Part shown: in pieces, positions 14,702 through 23,937 of the stretch | How positions within the stretch are numbered: position 1 is the first letter of the stretch | Layout of the letters: each line of letters opens with the position of its first letter | From: Actinotalea sp. C106 | GTDB taxonomy: Bacteria > Actinomycetota > Actinomycetes > Actinomycetales > Cellulomonadaceae | Direction of reading: 5' to 3' | NCBI RefSeq assembly: GCF_023630195.1 | Contig: NZ_JALPKN010000002.1 | Span: 1-40,633, forward strand | Length of the DNA stretch: 40,633 nucleotides | Notes under the pieces: generated by a model | Told to the model about the DNA's origin: nothing | Database searches by the model: none | Seen by the model: the letters and a program-made list of their open reading frames with translations, nothing else | Position numbers and translations under genes: made by a program

Positions 14702-16369
14702 ATGAGGCTACGGACCTCCCTCGTCACCCTGAGCGTCGTCACGGCGCTCGCCCTCGCCGGATGCGGAACGGGCGAGCCCGGCGCATCCGACCCGGACGCG
14801 TCCGCCGAACCAGGCGCCGCCCTGACCATCGCCAAGCCCGACGGCGCGATCACCACCGAGTCCCACAACCCCTACCTGGGCGACTCCTCAGCGTCGAAGT
14901 ACGGCTACGCCAAGGTGATCTTCGAGCCCCTCGCCCTCGTGAACCCCACGGGCGACCTCCTCACCACCCCGTGGCTCGCCGAGTCGGTCGAGTGGAACGA
15001 CGACTACACCGAGCTCACGGTCGTCCCGCGCAGCGGCGTGACCTGGAGCGACGGCACCGAGTTCACCGGTGAGGACATCGTCTACACCTTCGACCAGTAC
15101 CTCGACGGCCGGCTCACCGACACCGCAGGCCTCGGCTACGAGGGGGCGACCGTCGACGGCGACGCGATCACCCTGGCCTTCGCCGAGTCCAAGTTCACCG
15201 CCCAGGCCCGCGTGCTGCACACCCCGATCGTCCCGAAGCACCTCTGGGAGGGCATCGAGGACCCCAACACCGACCCCCTCACCGAGGACGGCCTCGCCGT
15301 CGGCACCGGCCCGTACGTGCTCGACTCCTGGTCCACCGAGTCGGTGACCCTCGCCGCGAACCCCGACTACTGGGGCGGCGAGCTGTCCGTGCCGCAGCTG
15401 CACTACGTCTCCTACGGCGACAACGCCGCCCTCACCACCGCTCTGGTCTCCGGTGAGGCCGACTGGGCGCAGGCCTTCATCCCGCAGATCCAGGACAGCT
15501 ACCTGGCCGCCGACGAGGACAACCACTTCCTCGTCTCGCCCACCGCGGGCGCCGGCACCCTGTTCATGAACCTGCAGACCAAGCCCTTCAACGACGTCGC
15601 CCTGCGCGAGGCCCTCGCCTGGACGATCGACCGCCAGGCCTACGTCGACATCGCCCGCGAGGGCGCGAGCGAGCCCGTCTGGAACATGACCGGCCTCAGC
15701 AGCGTGCTGGAGGACGAGATCATCCCCGAGTACCAGGGCCAGGACTACGCGGTCGACGTCGCCAAGGCCCGCGAGATCCTCACCGACGCCGGCTACACCT
15801 GGACCGACGACGCCCTGATCGACCCCGACGGCGAGCGCGTCACCTTCTCGATCTCCGTGCCCGCCGGCTGGAGCGACTGGAACACCGAGCAGGCCCTGAT
15901 CGCCGAGGAGCTCGACGAGGCCCTGGGCATCGAGGTCACCGTGGACCAGCCCGACTGGGGCGGCTGGGACGCCGCCCGCCAGGAGGGCACCTTCCAGGCG
16001 ATCATCCACTGGCTCGAGGACACCGGGAACTCCTACGGCCTCTACACCTCGACCATGGACCCGCGCTGGATCGTCGAGGACCGCGCGCAGTACAACTTCG
16101 GCCGCTTCGAGGACGCCGCCGTCACCGAGGCGCTCAACACCTACGCCACCGCCTCCACCGACGAGGACCGCACCGCTGCCTCGGCCGTGCTGCAGGAGGC
16201 GTTCGTCGAGCAGGTGCCCGCCATCCCGCTCGGTGCGCACCCGCTGCTCGGCGAGTTCAACACGCGCAACTACATGGGCTGGCCCTCGGAGGAGGACGCC
16301 TACGCCTCCGCGGACCCGACGCAGCCGGGGATCGTCCAGGTCCTGGTGAACCTCGAGCCCGTCGAGTGA
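14702..16369 (+). CDS. ABC transporter substrate-binding lipoprotein (SBP family 5)
   Basis: 555-aa extracellular binding protein of the oligopeptide/oligosaccharide (Opp/Dpp) type. Signal peptide with lipobox LAGC and lipidated C21. Family features: YGYAKVIFEPLALVNPTG, TWSDGTEFTGEDIVYTFDQY, TGPYVLDSW, NPDYWGG, and LREALAWTIDRQAYVDIA in the second lobe. The start is ATG 14702 with AAGGAG 7 nt upstream. First gene of an operon with two ATPases, two permeases and a GH3 beta-glucosidase, which suggests a beta-linked gluco-oligosaccharide as ligand rather than a peptide. The exact sugar is unknown. Confidence 0.93.
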   Translation: MRLRTSLVTLSVVTALALAGCGTGEPGASDPDASAEPGAALTIAKPDGAITTESHNPYLGDSSASKYGYAKVIFEPLALVNPTGDLLTTPWLAESVEWNDDYTELTVVPRSGVTWSDGTEFTGEDIVYTFDQYLDGRLTDTAGLGYEGATVDGDAITLAFAESKFTAQARVLHTPIVPKHLWEGIEDPNTDPLTEDGLAVGTGPYVLDSWSTESVTLAANPDYWGGELSVPQLHYVSYGDNAALTTALVSGEADWAQAFIPQIQDSYLAADEDNHFLVSPTAGAGTLFMNLQTKPFNDVALREALAWTIDRQAYVDIAREGASEPVWNMTGLSSVLEDEIIPEYQGQDYAVDVAKAREILTDAGYTWTDDALIDPDGERVTFSISVPAGWSDWNTEQALIAEELDEALGIEVTVDQPDWGGWDAARQEGTFQAIIHWLEDTGNSYGLYTSTMDPRWIVEDRAQYNFGRFEDAAVTEALNTYATASTDEDRTAASAVLQEAFVEQVPAIPLGAHPLLGEFNTRNYMGWPSEEDAYASADPTQPGIVQVLVNLEPVE

Positions 16370-16447
16370 TCCGGTCCGCGACGGGGCGGGTGCTGCGTGC
16401 CCCCGCCCCGTCGCGGCCGACGACCCCCAGAGAGCGAGCCCGCACCG

Positions 16448-17272
16448 ATGCGTGATGCGTTGCTGTCCGTCCACGACTTCTCGGTCACCTACGACGTCGA
16501 CCCGCCCGTCGAGGCGGTGAAGAACGTCACCCTCGAGCTGCGCCGCGGGGAGATCCTCGGGCTCGCCGGGGAGAGCGGCTGCGGCAAGACCACCCTCGCC
16601 TACGGCGTCCAGCGCCTCCTCAAGGCCCCCGCCCTCATCACGAGCGGATCGGTGGTGTTCCACGACGCCTCGGGGGAGGACGTCGAGGTCGACCGCCTCG
16701 ACGCCGAGCAGATGCGCCGGTTCCGCTGGGACAAGGTCTCGATGGTCTTCCAGGGGGCGATGAACGCGCTCAACCCGGTGGCCCCCATCGGCGCGCAGCT
16801 CGAGGACGTCTTCGTGGTGCACCGCCCCTCGATGTCCCGCGCCGAGCGACGCGAGGCCGTCGCCGAGCTCCTCGAGATCGTCAAGGTGGGCCGGCAGCGC
16901 GCACGCTCTTTCCCGCACGAGCTCTCGGGCGGCATGCGTCAGCGCGTGATGATCGCGATGGCCCTCGCCCTGCGCCCCCAGCTCATGGTGATGGACGAGC
17001 CCACCACCGCCCTGGACGTCCTGGTGCAGCGCGAGATCCTGCGGCAGATCTCCCAGCTGCGCCACGAGTTCGGCTTCACGGTCGTCTTCATCACGCACGA
17101 CCTGCCGCTGCTGCTCGAGATCAGCGACCGCATCGCGATCATGCGCGAGGGCGAGATCGTCGAGCTCGACACCGCCGAGCGCATCTGGTCCAACCCCCAG
17201 GACGGCTACACCAAGACCCTGCTGTCGTCCTTCCCCCGCCTCACCGGAGAACGAGGAGTGGTCGTGCGATGA
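16448..17272 (+). CDS. ABC transporter ATPase (OppD/DppD-like)
   Basis: 274-aa cytoplasmic ATPase that powers sugar import together with the next gene. Walker A GESGCGKT (41-48), Q102, signature LSGGMRQR (159-166), Walker B LMVMDEP (179-185) and H217 in THDL are all present, so it should hydrolyse ATP. It ends soon after the H-loop region (NPQDGYTKTLLSSFPRL) and lacks the cysteine-rich iron-sulfur tail found in many OppD/DppD proteins. The start is ATG 16448; the ribosome binding site is weak. The stop overlaps the next ATG by 4 bp. Confidence 0.93.
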   Translation: MRDALLSVHDFSVTYDVDPPVEAVKNVTLELRRGEILGLAGESGCGKTTLAYGVQRLLKAPALITSGSVVFHDASGEDVEVDRLDAEQMRRFRWDKVSMVFQGAMNALNPVAPIGAQLEDVFVVHRPSMSRAERREAVAELLEIVKVGRQRARSFPHELSGGMRQRVMIAMALALRPQLMVMDEPTTALDVLVQREILRQISQLRHEFGFTVVFITHDLPLLLEISDRIAIMREGEIVELDTAERIWSNPQDGYTKTLLSSFPRLTGERGVVVR

Positions 17273-18078
17273 CGGTCCTGGAGTTCGACCACGTCACCAA
17301 GGTCTACTCGGTGCGCGGCGCAGGGCAGATGAAGGCCCTCGACGACGTCAGCTTCACCCTGGAGTCCGGCCGCACCATCGGGCTGGTCGGCCAGTCCGGG
17401 AGCGGCAAGTCGACCATCGCTAAGATCCTCACCCAGCTCGAGACGCCGACCAGCGGGCAGGTGCGCCTCGACGGGCAGCCGATCCCACGCCGCGGCGCCG
17501 GGCTGCGCGCCTACCGGCAGACGTTGCGCATGGTGTTCCAGGACCCGTTCGCCTCGCTCAACCCGTACCACTCCATCCGGTACCACCTCGAGCGCCCCCT
17601 GCGCCTGGACGCCGTCGTCCCCAAGGCCGAGCTCGAGGACGAGGTGCGGCGCCTGCTGCACCGGGTGCGCCTCGAACCCGACGCCGTGATCGACCGCCGC
17701 CCGCACGAGCTCTCGGGCGGTCAGCGGCAGCGCGTCGCGATCGCCCGGGCGCTGGCCTCCCGGCCCAGCCTGCTCGTGGCCGACGAGCCGGTCTCGATGC
17801 TCGACGTCTCCCTGCGCCTGGGCGTGCTCAACCTGCTCGCCGACCTGGGGCGCGACGAGGGCCTCGGCGTCCTGTACATCACCCACGACCTGGCGACCGC
17901 CCGGCACTTCAGCGACGAGATCCTCGTGCTCAACCAGGGCCAGGTGGTCGAGAGAGGCACGGCCGACGACGTGATCCTGCGCCCCCAGCACCCCTACACC
18001 CGCGAGCTGCGGGCCGCGTCCCCCGACCCCGAGAAGCACTTCGCCTCGCTGTCCGGCTCGCAGGGAGGTACCCGGTGA
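17269..18078 (+). CDS. ABC transporter ATPase (OppF/DppF-like)
   Basis: 269-aa second ATPase of the importer. Walker A GQSGSGKS (41-48), Q91 in VFQDPFASLNP, signature LSGGQRQR (148-155), Walker B LLVADEP (168-174) and H206. The C-terminal LRPQHPYTRELRAASPDPE segment is typical of oligopeptide-type ATPases. It is translationally coupled at both ends: ATGA overlap with the upstream ATPase and GTGA overlap with the permease. It should form a heterodimer with the preceding ATPase. Confidence 0.93.
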   Translation: MTVLEFDHVTKVYSVRGAGQMKALDDVSFTLESGRTIGLVGQSGSGKSTIAKILTQLETPTSGQVRLDGQPIPRRGAGLRAYRQTLRMVFQDPFASLNPYHSIRYHLERPLRLDAVVPKAELEDEVRRLLHRVRLEPDAVIDRRPHELSGGQRQRVAIARALASRPSLLVADEPVSMLDVSLRLGVLNLLADLGRDEGLGVLYITHDLATARHFSDEILVLNQGQVVERGTADDVILRPQHPYTRELRAASPDPEKHFASLSGSQGGTR

Positions 18079-19163
18079 CCGCCGTCCAGCCCCAGCCCCA
18101 GCCCGAAGCCCAGCCCCAGCAGGACGCCCTCGAGGTCGGCACCACGGCGACCACCACCGTTCAGGGCCACTCGCGCATCCCGTGGCGGTTCCTCGCCGGG
18201 CGTGCCGCGTTCTACCTGTTCACCCTCTGGGCCGCGATCACCATCAACTTCTTCCTGCCTCGCATGATGAAGGGGGACGCGGTCACCCAGTACCTGTCCC
18301 GCAACCGCAACGTCAGCCCCGAGGCCGCCGACGCGCTCCGAGCGCTGCTGGGCCTGGACACCGACGCGTCCATGCTGGAGCAGTACCTCGACTACTGGGG
18401 CCTGCTGCTGCGGGGGGACCTGGGCGTCTCCCTGCTGCACGGCCTGCGCCCCGTCACCGAGGTGATCAGTCAGGCGCTGCCGTGGACCGTGGGCCTGGTG
18501 GGGTTCGCGACGATCGTCTCCTTCGCGATCGGCACCATCGGTGGCGCGATCGTCGGGTGGCGCCGCGGCAGCCGGCTCGACGGGCTCATCCCCCTCACCA
18601 CGTTCCTCAGCACCATCCCGTACTTCTGGCTGGGGCTGCTGGCCATCGCGGTGTTCTCGGTGAACCTCGGGTGGTTCCCCATCGGCAAGGCCTACGGCGT
18701 CGGCATCACGCCCGAGCTGTCGGCGGAGTTCATCGGCCAGGTGATCCAGCACGGCACACTGCCCGCGGCGACCATCGTGATCGCCTCCCTGGGCGGCTGG
18801 ATGCTGGGCATGCGGAACATGATGCTCACGGTGCTCGACGAGGACTACGTCATGGTCGCCCAGGCCAAGGGCATGCCGAACCGGCGGGTGCTGTGGCGCT
18901 ACGCCGCACGCAACGCGGTGCTCCCGCAGATCCAGAGCTTCGCGCTGTCGATCGGGTTCATCGTCGGCGGCACGATCGTCATGGAGATGGTCTTCAGCTA
19001 CCCCGGCGTCGGGAAGCTGCTGCTCGACGCCACCAACGCCAAGGACTACGCCCTCATGCAGGGCGTGTTCCTGGTGATCACGCTGTCGGTGCTTGTCGCC
19101 AACATCCTGGCCGACGTCGCCTACGCCTTCCTCGACCCGCGCACCCGCCAGACGGAGGCCTGA
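18075..19163 (+). CDS. ABC transporter permease (OppB/DppB-like)
   Basis: 362-aa inner-membrane permease with about six helices. The EAA-type coupling loop that docks on the ATPase is DEDYVMVAQAKGMPNRRVLWR, read in two parts; it precedes NAVLPQIQSFALSIGFIVGG and the FSYPGVGKLLLDA motif typical of DppB proteins. The N-terminus before the first helix (about 1-40) is unusually long and rich in PQ repeats (VQPQPQPEAQPQQ), probably a flexible cytoplasmic tail. GTG 18075 overlaps the preceding stop. It should pair with the next permease. Confidence 0.92.
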   Translation: MTAVQPQPQPEAQPQQDALEVGTTATTTVQGHSRIPWRFLAGRAAFYLFTLWAAITINFFLPRMMKGDAVTQYLSRNRNVSPEAADALRALLGLDTDASMLEQYLDYWGLLLRGDLGVSLLHGLRPVTEVISQALPWTVGLVGFATIVSFAIGTIGGAIVGWRRGSRLDGLIPLTTFLSTIPYFWLGLLAIAVFSVNLGWFPIGKAYGVGITPELSAEFIGQVIQHGTLPAATIVIASLGGWMLGMRNMMLTVLDEDYVMVAQAKGMPNRRVLWRYAARNAVLPQIQSFALSIGFIVGGTIVMEMVFSYPGVGKLLLDATNAKDYALMQGVFLVITLSVLVANILADVAYAFLDPRTRQTEA

Positions 19164-19166
19164 CCC

Positions 19167-20216
19167 ATGACCACCGACCTGCGCACCGAGCCGGCACCCG
19201 ACCTCCACGCGGCACCGGCGCCACGTCCCCGGGCGACGGGCCGCGCCCGGCTGGGCTCGGCCTTCGCGATGTTCCGCAACCGCAAGTCCATCACCGGCCT
19301 GGTGATCCTCGGGTTCTTCGTCCTCGTCGCGATCCTCGCCGACGTCATCGCGCCGTTCTCGCCCACCCAGGTGGACAGCACTGCGCGCCTCGAGCCGCCG
19401 TCGGGCGCGCACTGGCTCGGCACCACCCACCTCGGGGAGGACGTGCTCAGCCAGGTCATCTACGGCACCCGTGGGGTGATCGTCGTCGGGTTCCTCGCCG
19501 CGATCATGGCGACGATCATCGCCGTCCTCGTCGGGGTGATCGCGGGGTACCTGCGTGGCTGGCGCAGCGAGAGCCTCTCGGCGCTGACCAACGTGTTCCT
19601 CGTCATCCCCGGGCTGCCGCTCATCATCATCGTGGCCTCGATGTTCGACGACCCGCCGCTCGTGGTGATCGCCGCCGTGCTGGGGCTGACCGGCTGGGCG
19701 TGGGGCGCCCGGGTGCTGCGCGCCCAGACCATGTCCCTGCGCAACCGCGACTTCGTCCAGGCCGCCCGCGCCAACGGCGAGCCGCTGCACCGCATCATCG
19801 GCAACGAGATGCTGCCCAACCTCATGGCCCTCATCGCGGCGAGCTTTGTCGGCACGGTGACCGCCGCGATCCTCGGCCTGACGACGCTGTCCTACATCGG
19901 CGTGATCCCGGTCAACACCTACAACTGGGGGACGATCCTCAACTGGGCCGGCGCGCAGGGGGCGTTCCGGCAGAACCAGTGGTGGTGGTTCCTGCCCCCA
20001 GGGCTGTGCATCGCCGCGATCGGCGTGGCGTTGTCGCTGATCAACTTCGGCATCGACGAGTACGTCAACCCGCGCCTGCGGTCCGCCGGGGAACGTGCCC
20101 GCGCGATGAGGAAGCGGGGCCTGGACGTCAACGACCCGGTCACCGCGGTTCGTCCAACTGCGGTGCGCCCGACGACGAGCCCGGGCAGCGCGACCTCCGC
20201 TGAGGAGCGAGCATGA
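19167..20216 (+). CDS. ABC transporter permease (OppC/DppC-like)
   Basis: 349-aa second permease. An N-terminal OppC-type helix (ITGLVILGFFVLVAILADVIAPF over two quoted parts) is followed by HWLGTTHLGEDVLSQVIYG, the family motif that opens the transport domain, and the coupling loop MSLRNRDFVQAARANGEPLHR. About six helices. The C-terminus after NFGIDEYVNPRLR extends about 45 polar residues, longer than usual. It starts 3 nt after the DppB stop. A GH3 gene follows after 43 nt and is likely cotranscribed. Confidence 0.92.
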   Translation: MTTDLRTEPAPDLHAAPAPRPRATGRARLGSAFAMFRNRKSITGLVILGFFVLVAILADVIAPFSPTQVDSTARLEPPSGAHWLGTTHLGEDVLSQVIYGTRGVIVVGFLAAIMATIIAVLVGVIAGYLRGWRSESLSALTNVFLVIPGLPLIIIVASMFDDPPLVVIAAVLGLTGWAWGARVLRAQTMSLRNRDFVQAARANGEPLHRIIGNEMLPNLMALIAASFVGTVTAAILGLTTLSYIGVIPVNTYNWGTILNWAGAQGAFRQNQWWWFLPPGLCIAAIGVALSLINFGIDEYVNPRLRSAGERARAMRKRGLDVNDPVTAVRPTAVRPTTSPGSATSAEERA

Positions 20217-20259
20217 CCCTCAGCGCCTCCACCTTTGCCTCGACCACTGAAGGACCTCG

Positions 20260-22551
20260 ATGACCGTCACGACGACCGCCCCGTACCTGGACCCGACCCT
20301 CGGCGTCGCCGAGCGGGTCGAGGACCTGCTGGGGCGGATGACCGTGGCCGAGAAGATCGGCCAGATGCTCCAGCTCGACGCTCGGGACGACCTCGACGAC
20401 CACGTGCTGCGACGCCACGTCGGCTCGGTGCTGCACGCATCCCCCGAGCGGGTGCTGCGCGCGCACGACCTCACCGCCCAGACGCGCCTGGGCATCCCGC
20501 TGCTCATCGCGGAGGACTGCATCCACGGCCACTCGTTCTTCGAGGGCGCCACGATCTTCCCCACCCAGCTGGGCATGGCCGCGACCTGGGACCCCGCGCT
20601 GCTCGAGCAGGTCGCGCGGGCGACCGCCGTCGAGGTCGCCGCGACCGGCATCCACTGGACCTTCTCGCCCGTGCTCTGCATCACCCGTGACTTGCGCTGG
20701 GGCCGCGTCAACGAGACCTTCGGCGAGGACCCGCACCTGATCGGCGAGCTCGCCTCAGCCATGGTGCGCGGCTACCAGGGCGACGGGCTCGCCGACCCGA
20801 CGGCGATCCTCGCGAGCGCCAAGCACTTCGCGGGGTACTCCGAGACCCAGGGCGGGCGCGACGCGTCCGAGGCTGACCTGAGCCGCCGCAAGCTGCGGTC
20901 CTGGTTCCTGCCGCCGTTCGAGCGCGTCGCCCGCGAGGGGTGCCGCACGTTCATGCTCGGCTACCAGTCGATCGACGGGGTTCCGATCACCGTCAACGAC
21001 TGGCTGCTCAACGACGTGCTGCGCGGCGAATGGGGCTACACCGGCACCCTCATCACCGACTGGGACAACGTGGGCCGCATGGTCTGGGAGCAGCGCGTGC
21101 AGCCCGACTACGCCCACGCCGCAGCCGCAGCGGTCCGCGCCGGCAACGACATGATCATGACGACGCCGGGCTTCTTCGAGGGCGCCCTCGAGGCCGTCGA
21201 GCGCGGTCTGCTGGAGGAGGACGCCTTCGACGAGGCCGTGCGGCGCATCCTGACCCTCAAGGTCGAGCTCGGGCTGTTCGAGGACCCGCGCCGGCCCTCC
21301 GCCGAGCGCATCGACGCGGTGCTCGGCACGCACGGCGACCTGAACCTCGAGGTCGCGCGTCGCTCCGTGGTGCTGCTCGAGAACGACGGCGTGCTGCCGC
21401 TCGCGGGTGGGTTCACGGCGGGGACCGGCGGGCGCGGGGTGGCGGAGGCCGGATCCCGGCCCGCGCGGGTCGCCGTCGTCGGGCCGCTCGCCGATGACGC
21501 GCAGACCCAGCTGGGGGACTGGGCGGGCAGCTCGGGCCAGGCCGGGTGGATCGCCGACGGCCACCCACGCTCGATGATCACGACCGTGCTCGACGGCCTG
21601 CGCGACCACGTGCCAGCGGACTGGACCGTGACGCACGAGCAGGGCGCGGAGATCCTCACCCTCGAGCCCCACCCCGAGGGCGAGCGGTTCCCCGACGGGC
21701 AGCCGCGCCCGCCCGTGGTGCTCTCCGCCCCGGTGGACGACGCCGCGATCGCCCGGGCCGTCGACGCCGCCCGCGAGGCCGACTACGTGGTCGCCGTCGT
21801 GGGGGACCGGATCGAGCTCGTGGGGGAGGGGCGCTCGACGGCGACCCTCGAGCTGCTCGGCGGCCAGGTCGCGCTGCTCGAGGCACTCGCGGCCACGGGC
21901 ACGCCCATGATCGTGGTGCTGCTGGCCTCCAAGCCCCTGGTGCTGCCCCAGGCTGCTCTTGAGGCCTCGGCCCTGCTGTGGGTGGCGAACCCCGGGATGG
22001 CCGGCGGGCGGGCGATCGCCGAGGTGGTCCTCGGGCTCGTCGAGCCCTCGGGGCGGTTGCCGTTGTCCTTCGCGCGGCACGTCGGTCAGCAGCCGACCTA
22101 CTACAACCAGGTGCGTGGGCAGCACGGCGACCGCTACGCCGACCTGACCCAGCGTCCGGCCTTCGCCTTCGGTCAGGGCCTGTCCTACACGACCGTGGAG
22201 TACCGGGATCTGCGCGTCCTCGAGCCCACCCTGAACTCGGCCGACGTGCTCGAGGCCGAGGTGACGGTCGCCAACACCGGGTCCCGCCCGGCCCGCGAGA
22301 CCATCCAGGTCTACGTGAGCGACAGCGTCACCTCGGTGAGCTGGGCCGATCAGGAGCTCAAGACGTTCCTGCAGGTCGAGCTGGCGCCGGGGGAGGAGCG
22401 CCGGGTGCGGATCGAGCTCCCGGTCAGCGCGTGCAGCCTGGTGGACGCTGGCGGGGCCCGTGTGGTCGAGCCCGGGGACTTCGAGCTACGGGTCGGTCGG
22501 TCCTCCCGTGCGGAGGACCAGGTGCGGGCGGGGTTCGTCGTCGTGCCCTGA
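20260..22551 (+). CDS. GH3 beta-glucosidase, cytoplasmic
   Basis: 763-aa glycoside hydrolase that releases terminal sugars from beta-linked oligosaccharides by a retaining mechanism. The N-terminal barrel has RLGIPLLIAEDCIHGH, RWGRVNETFGEDP, KHFAGYSETQGGRD (189-201) and the nucleophile D267 in TLITDWDN. The C-terminal sandwich starts near 355, with a glycine-rich insertion (TAGTGGRG), and a fibronectin-III-like domain with TVANTGSRPARETIQVYV ends the protein. No signal peptide, so it acts on sugar already imported by the adjoining ABC system. The start is ATG 20260 with AAGGACC upstream. Substrate (cellobiose, laminaribiose, xylobiose or similar) cannot be decided. Confidence 0.93.
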   Translation: MTVTTTAPYLDPTLGVAERVEDLLGRMTVAEKIGQMLQLDARDDLDDHVLRRHVGSVLHASPERVLRAHDLTAQTRLGIPLLIAEDCIHGHSFFEGATIFPTQLGMAATWDPALLEQVARATAVEVAATGIHWTFSPVLCITRDLRWGRVNETFGEDPHLIGELASAMVRGYQGDGLADPTAILASAKHFAGYSETQGGRDASEADLSRRKLRSWFLPPFERVAREGCRTFMLGYQSIDGVPITVNDWLLNDVLRGEWGYTGTLITDWDNVGRMVWEQRVQPDYAHAAAAAVRAGNDMIMTTPGFFEGALEAVERGLLEEDAFDEAVRRILTLKVELGLFEDPRRPSAERIDAVLGTHGDLNLEVARRSVVLLENDGVLPLAGGFTAGTGGRGVAEAGSRPARVAVVGPLADDAQTQLGDWAGSSGQAGWIADGHPRSMITTVLDGLRDHVPADWTVTHEQGAEILTLEPHPEGERFPDGQPRPPVVLSAPVDDAAIARAVDAAREADYVVAVVGDRIELVGEGRSTATLELLGGQVALLEALAATGTPMIVVLLASKPLVLPQAALEASALLWVANPGMAGGRAIAEVVLGLVEPSGRLPLSFARHVGQQPTYYNQVRGQHGDRYADLTQRPAFAFGQGLSYTTVEYRDLRVLEPTLNSADVLEAEVTVANTGSRPARETIQVYVSDSVTSVSWADQELKTFLQVELAPGEERRVRIELPVSACSLVDAGGARVVEPGDFELRVGRSSRAEDQVRAGFVVVP

Positions 22552-22589
22552 TCCGGGCCACGTCCGGGGTGGGTGCTGTGCCGGGTCAG
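22548..22589. terminator. Weak convergent terminator candidate
   Basis: CTGATCCGG (22548-22556) pairs with CCGGGTCAG (22581-22589) with one G-U. It spans the two convergent stop codons. The loop is long (24 nt) and there is no T-tract. Confidence 0.3.
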
Positions 22590-23665
22590 CGCGGTCCCTT
22601 CCGCCCAGGTGTGGTCGACCCGTCGTCGTCGGGGACCTCAGGCCAGCCCTCGTCCCACTGCAGCTCGCAGATCTGCATGCGGATCTGGAGGTCCGGCTCC
22701 CACTCGTAGACGTGGTTGACCATGTAGTAGCGGCCCCGGTCCTTGATGACGTCCTGGCCGCCAGCCCCACCCTCGGTCTCGAGCACGACGGTCCCGCCGC
22801 CCTCGAGGAGCGGCACGCCGTCGCGGTCGACGTACGGGCCCGTGAGGCTCCTAGAGCGTCCCACCTGGACGTGGTAGCTGTCGCTGACGATGAAGCCGCG
22901 CGAGGTGAACAGGTAGTAGTTGCCCTTCCGGAAGACGATCGTGGGCGCCTCGAGCGACGGAGCCCCTGTCACCTCCGCCAGCTGCACCGGCTCACCGGTG
23001 GTCGAGGTCATGTCCCCCAGCTCGACGAGGTGGATGCCCTCCCACCACGACCCGAAAGCGAGGTACCAGGTGCCCCGGTCCTTGAGCACCTGCGGGTCGA
23101 TCGCGTTGTAGGGGTCCCCGGGCTCCGACGTGAACACCGGGCCGTGGTCCTGCCAGCTGTCCAGGTCGTCGGGCGTCGTCGTCGACATCACGCCGATGGC
23201 CGAGTTCTGGGTACCGAGCTGGGAGACCGCGTAGTACAGCCAGAACGTGTCACCGGTGCGGACGATGTCCGGCGCCCAGAGGTGCTCCGAGCCGTACTCG
23301 AGCGCCCACTCAGGCACCGGCAGCGCGCCCAGCGACTCCCAGGGGCCCTCCAGGGAGCCCACGGAACGGCGCAGGTAGATGCCGCCCGGGTCCTCGGGCG
23401 ACTGCAGGACGCCCGTCGAGGCGACGTAGTACGTCTGCGTGGACGGGTCCTTGAAGATCGCGGGGTCGTGCACCGGGTCGTCAACCGGCGTGGTGGAGCC
23501 GGTGTCTCCGGTCAGGGCGAGGCAGCCCGACGGGGGTGGCCCCTGCGTGTGGACGGAGGCCTGAGCGCCCGAGATCCCGGCGGCCATGCTGGCAGCAAGT
23601 GCGAGCACCAGCAGGAACGCGCCTCTCGGCGTCCAGCGGGTGTGGTCATGCGTCGTCGTCGACAT
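22586..23665 (-). CDS. Secreted GH43 endo-arabinanase-like enzyme
   Basis: 359-aa secreted five-bladed beta-propeller hydrolase. The signal peptide AFLLVLALAASMAAGISGAQA has a probable cut after AQA (about residue 36). The three GH43 acids fit: D67 in VHDPAIFKD (base), D190 in YNAIDPQVLKD (orienting acid) and E239 in SLEAPTIVFRKG (proton donor). WAPDIV (130-135) and LAFGSWWEGIHLVEL match arabinan endo-1,5-alpha-arabinosidases best. It should trim arabinan in pectin outside the cell. ATG 23665 has GGGGA upstream; a longer start at 23722 would spoil the signal peptide. No sugar transporter adjoins it on this strand. Confidence 0.85.
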   Translation of the reverse strand: MSTTTHDHTRWTPRGAFLLVLALAASMAAGISGAQASVHTQGPPPSGCLALTGDTGSTTPVDDPVHDPAIFKDPSTQTYYVASTGVLQSPEDPGGIYLRRSVGSLEGPWESLGALPVPEWALEYGSEHLWAPDIVRTGDTFWLYYAVSQLGTQNSAIGVMSTTTPDDLDSWQDHGPVFTSEPGDPYNAIDPQVLKDRGTWYLAFGSWWEGIHLVELGDMTSTTGEPVQLAEVTGAPSLEAPTIVFRKGNYYLFTSRGFIVSDSYHVQVGRSRSLTGPYVDRDGVPLLEGGGTVVLETEGGAGGQDVIKDRGRYYMVNHVYEWEPDLQIRMQICELQWDEGWPEVPDDDGSTTPGRKGPR

Positions 23666-23796
23666 GAGCTTGTCCCCTCTTCTGCGTCTAAGGGGGTGAT
23701 CATCCGGACGGATCAGCCCCATTGCTGTCTGTCTTCCGTCTGTCGAGCCTGCTTCCGGGCCCGTCGACAGCGGTGTCGATCGAAGGTGCCCGAATT

Positions 23797-23812
23797 TCTA
23801 CAACGATGTAGA
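23797..23812. promoter_or_regulatory. LacI-type operator
   Basis: TCTACAACGATGTAGA is symmetric except for the two bases flanking the central CG, the usual form of LacI-family operators. It lies in the divergent gap, about 130 bp from the GH43 start and 125 bp from the aldo/keto reductase start. No LacI gene is present in the window, so a distant regulator is inferred. Confidence 0.6.
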
Positions 23813-23937
23813 GGAAATGTTACGTCCGGTTCCGCCTCTCGTCAACGGTTCGTGGCCGGTGGCGAGGGCCCAGGCCTCGCGCCCATAGTGGTGAGCGAGT
23901 CGGGCTGGCCCGACCCCTCGACCACCCAGGAGGACCC

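Noticed and set aside
14888-17098. A 736-codon open frame on the minus strand across the SBP and ATPase genes
   Set aside because: Low-complexity V/G/D/H composition and spans two genes; shadow of the real plus-strand genes.
17994-19790. A 598-codon minus-strand frame across the permeases
   Set aside because: Composition is H/D/R/Q-rich without motifs; the plus strand has clear permease signatures.
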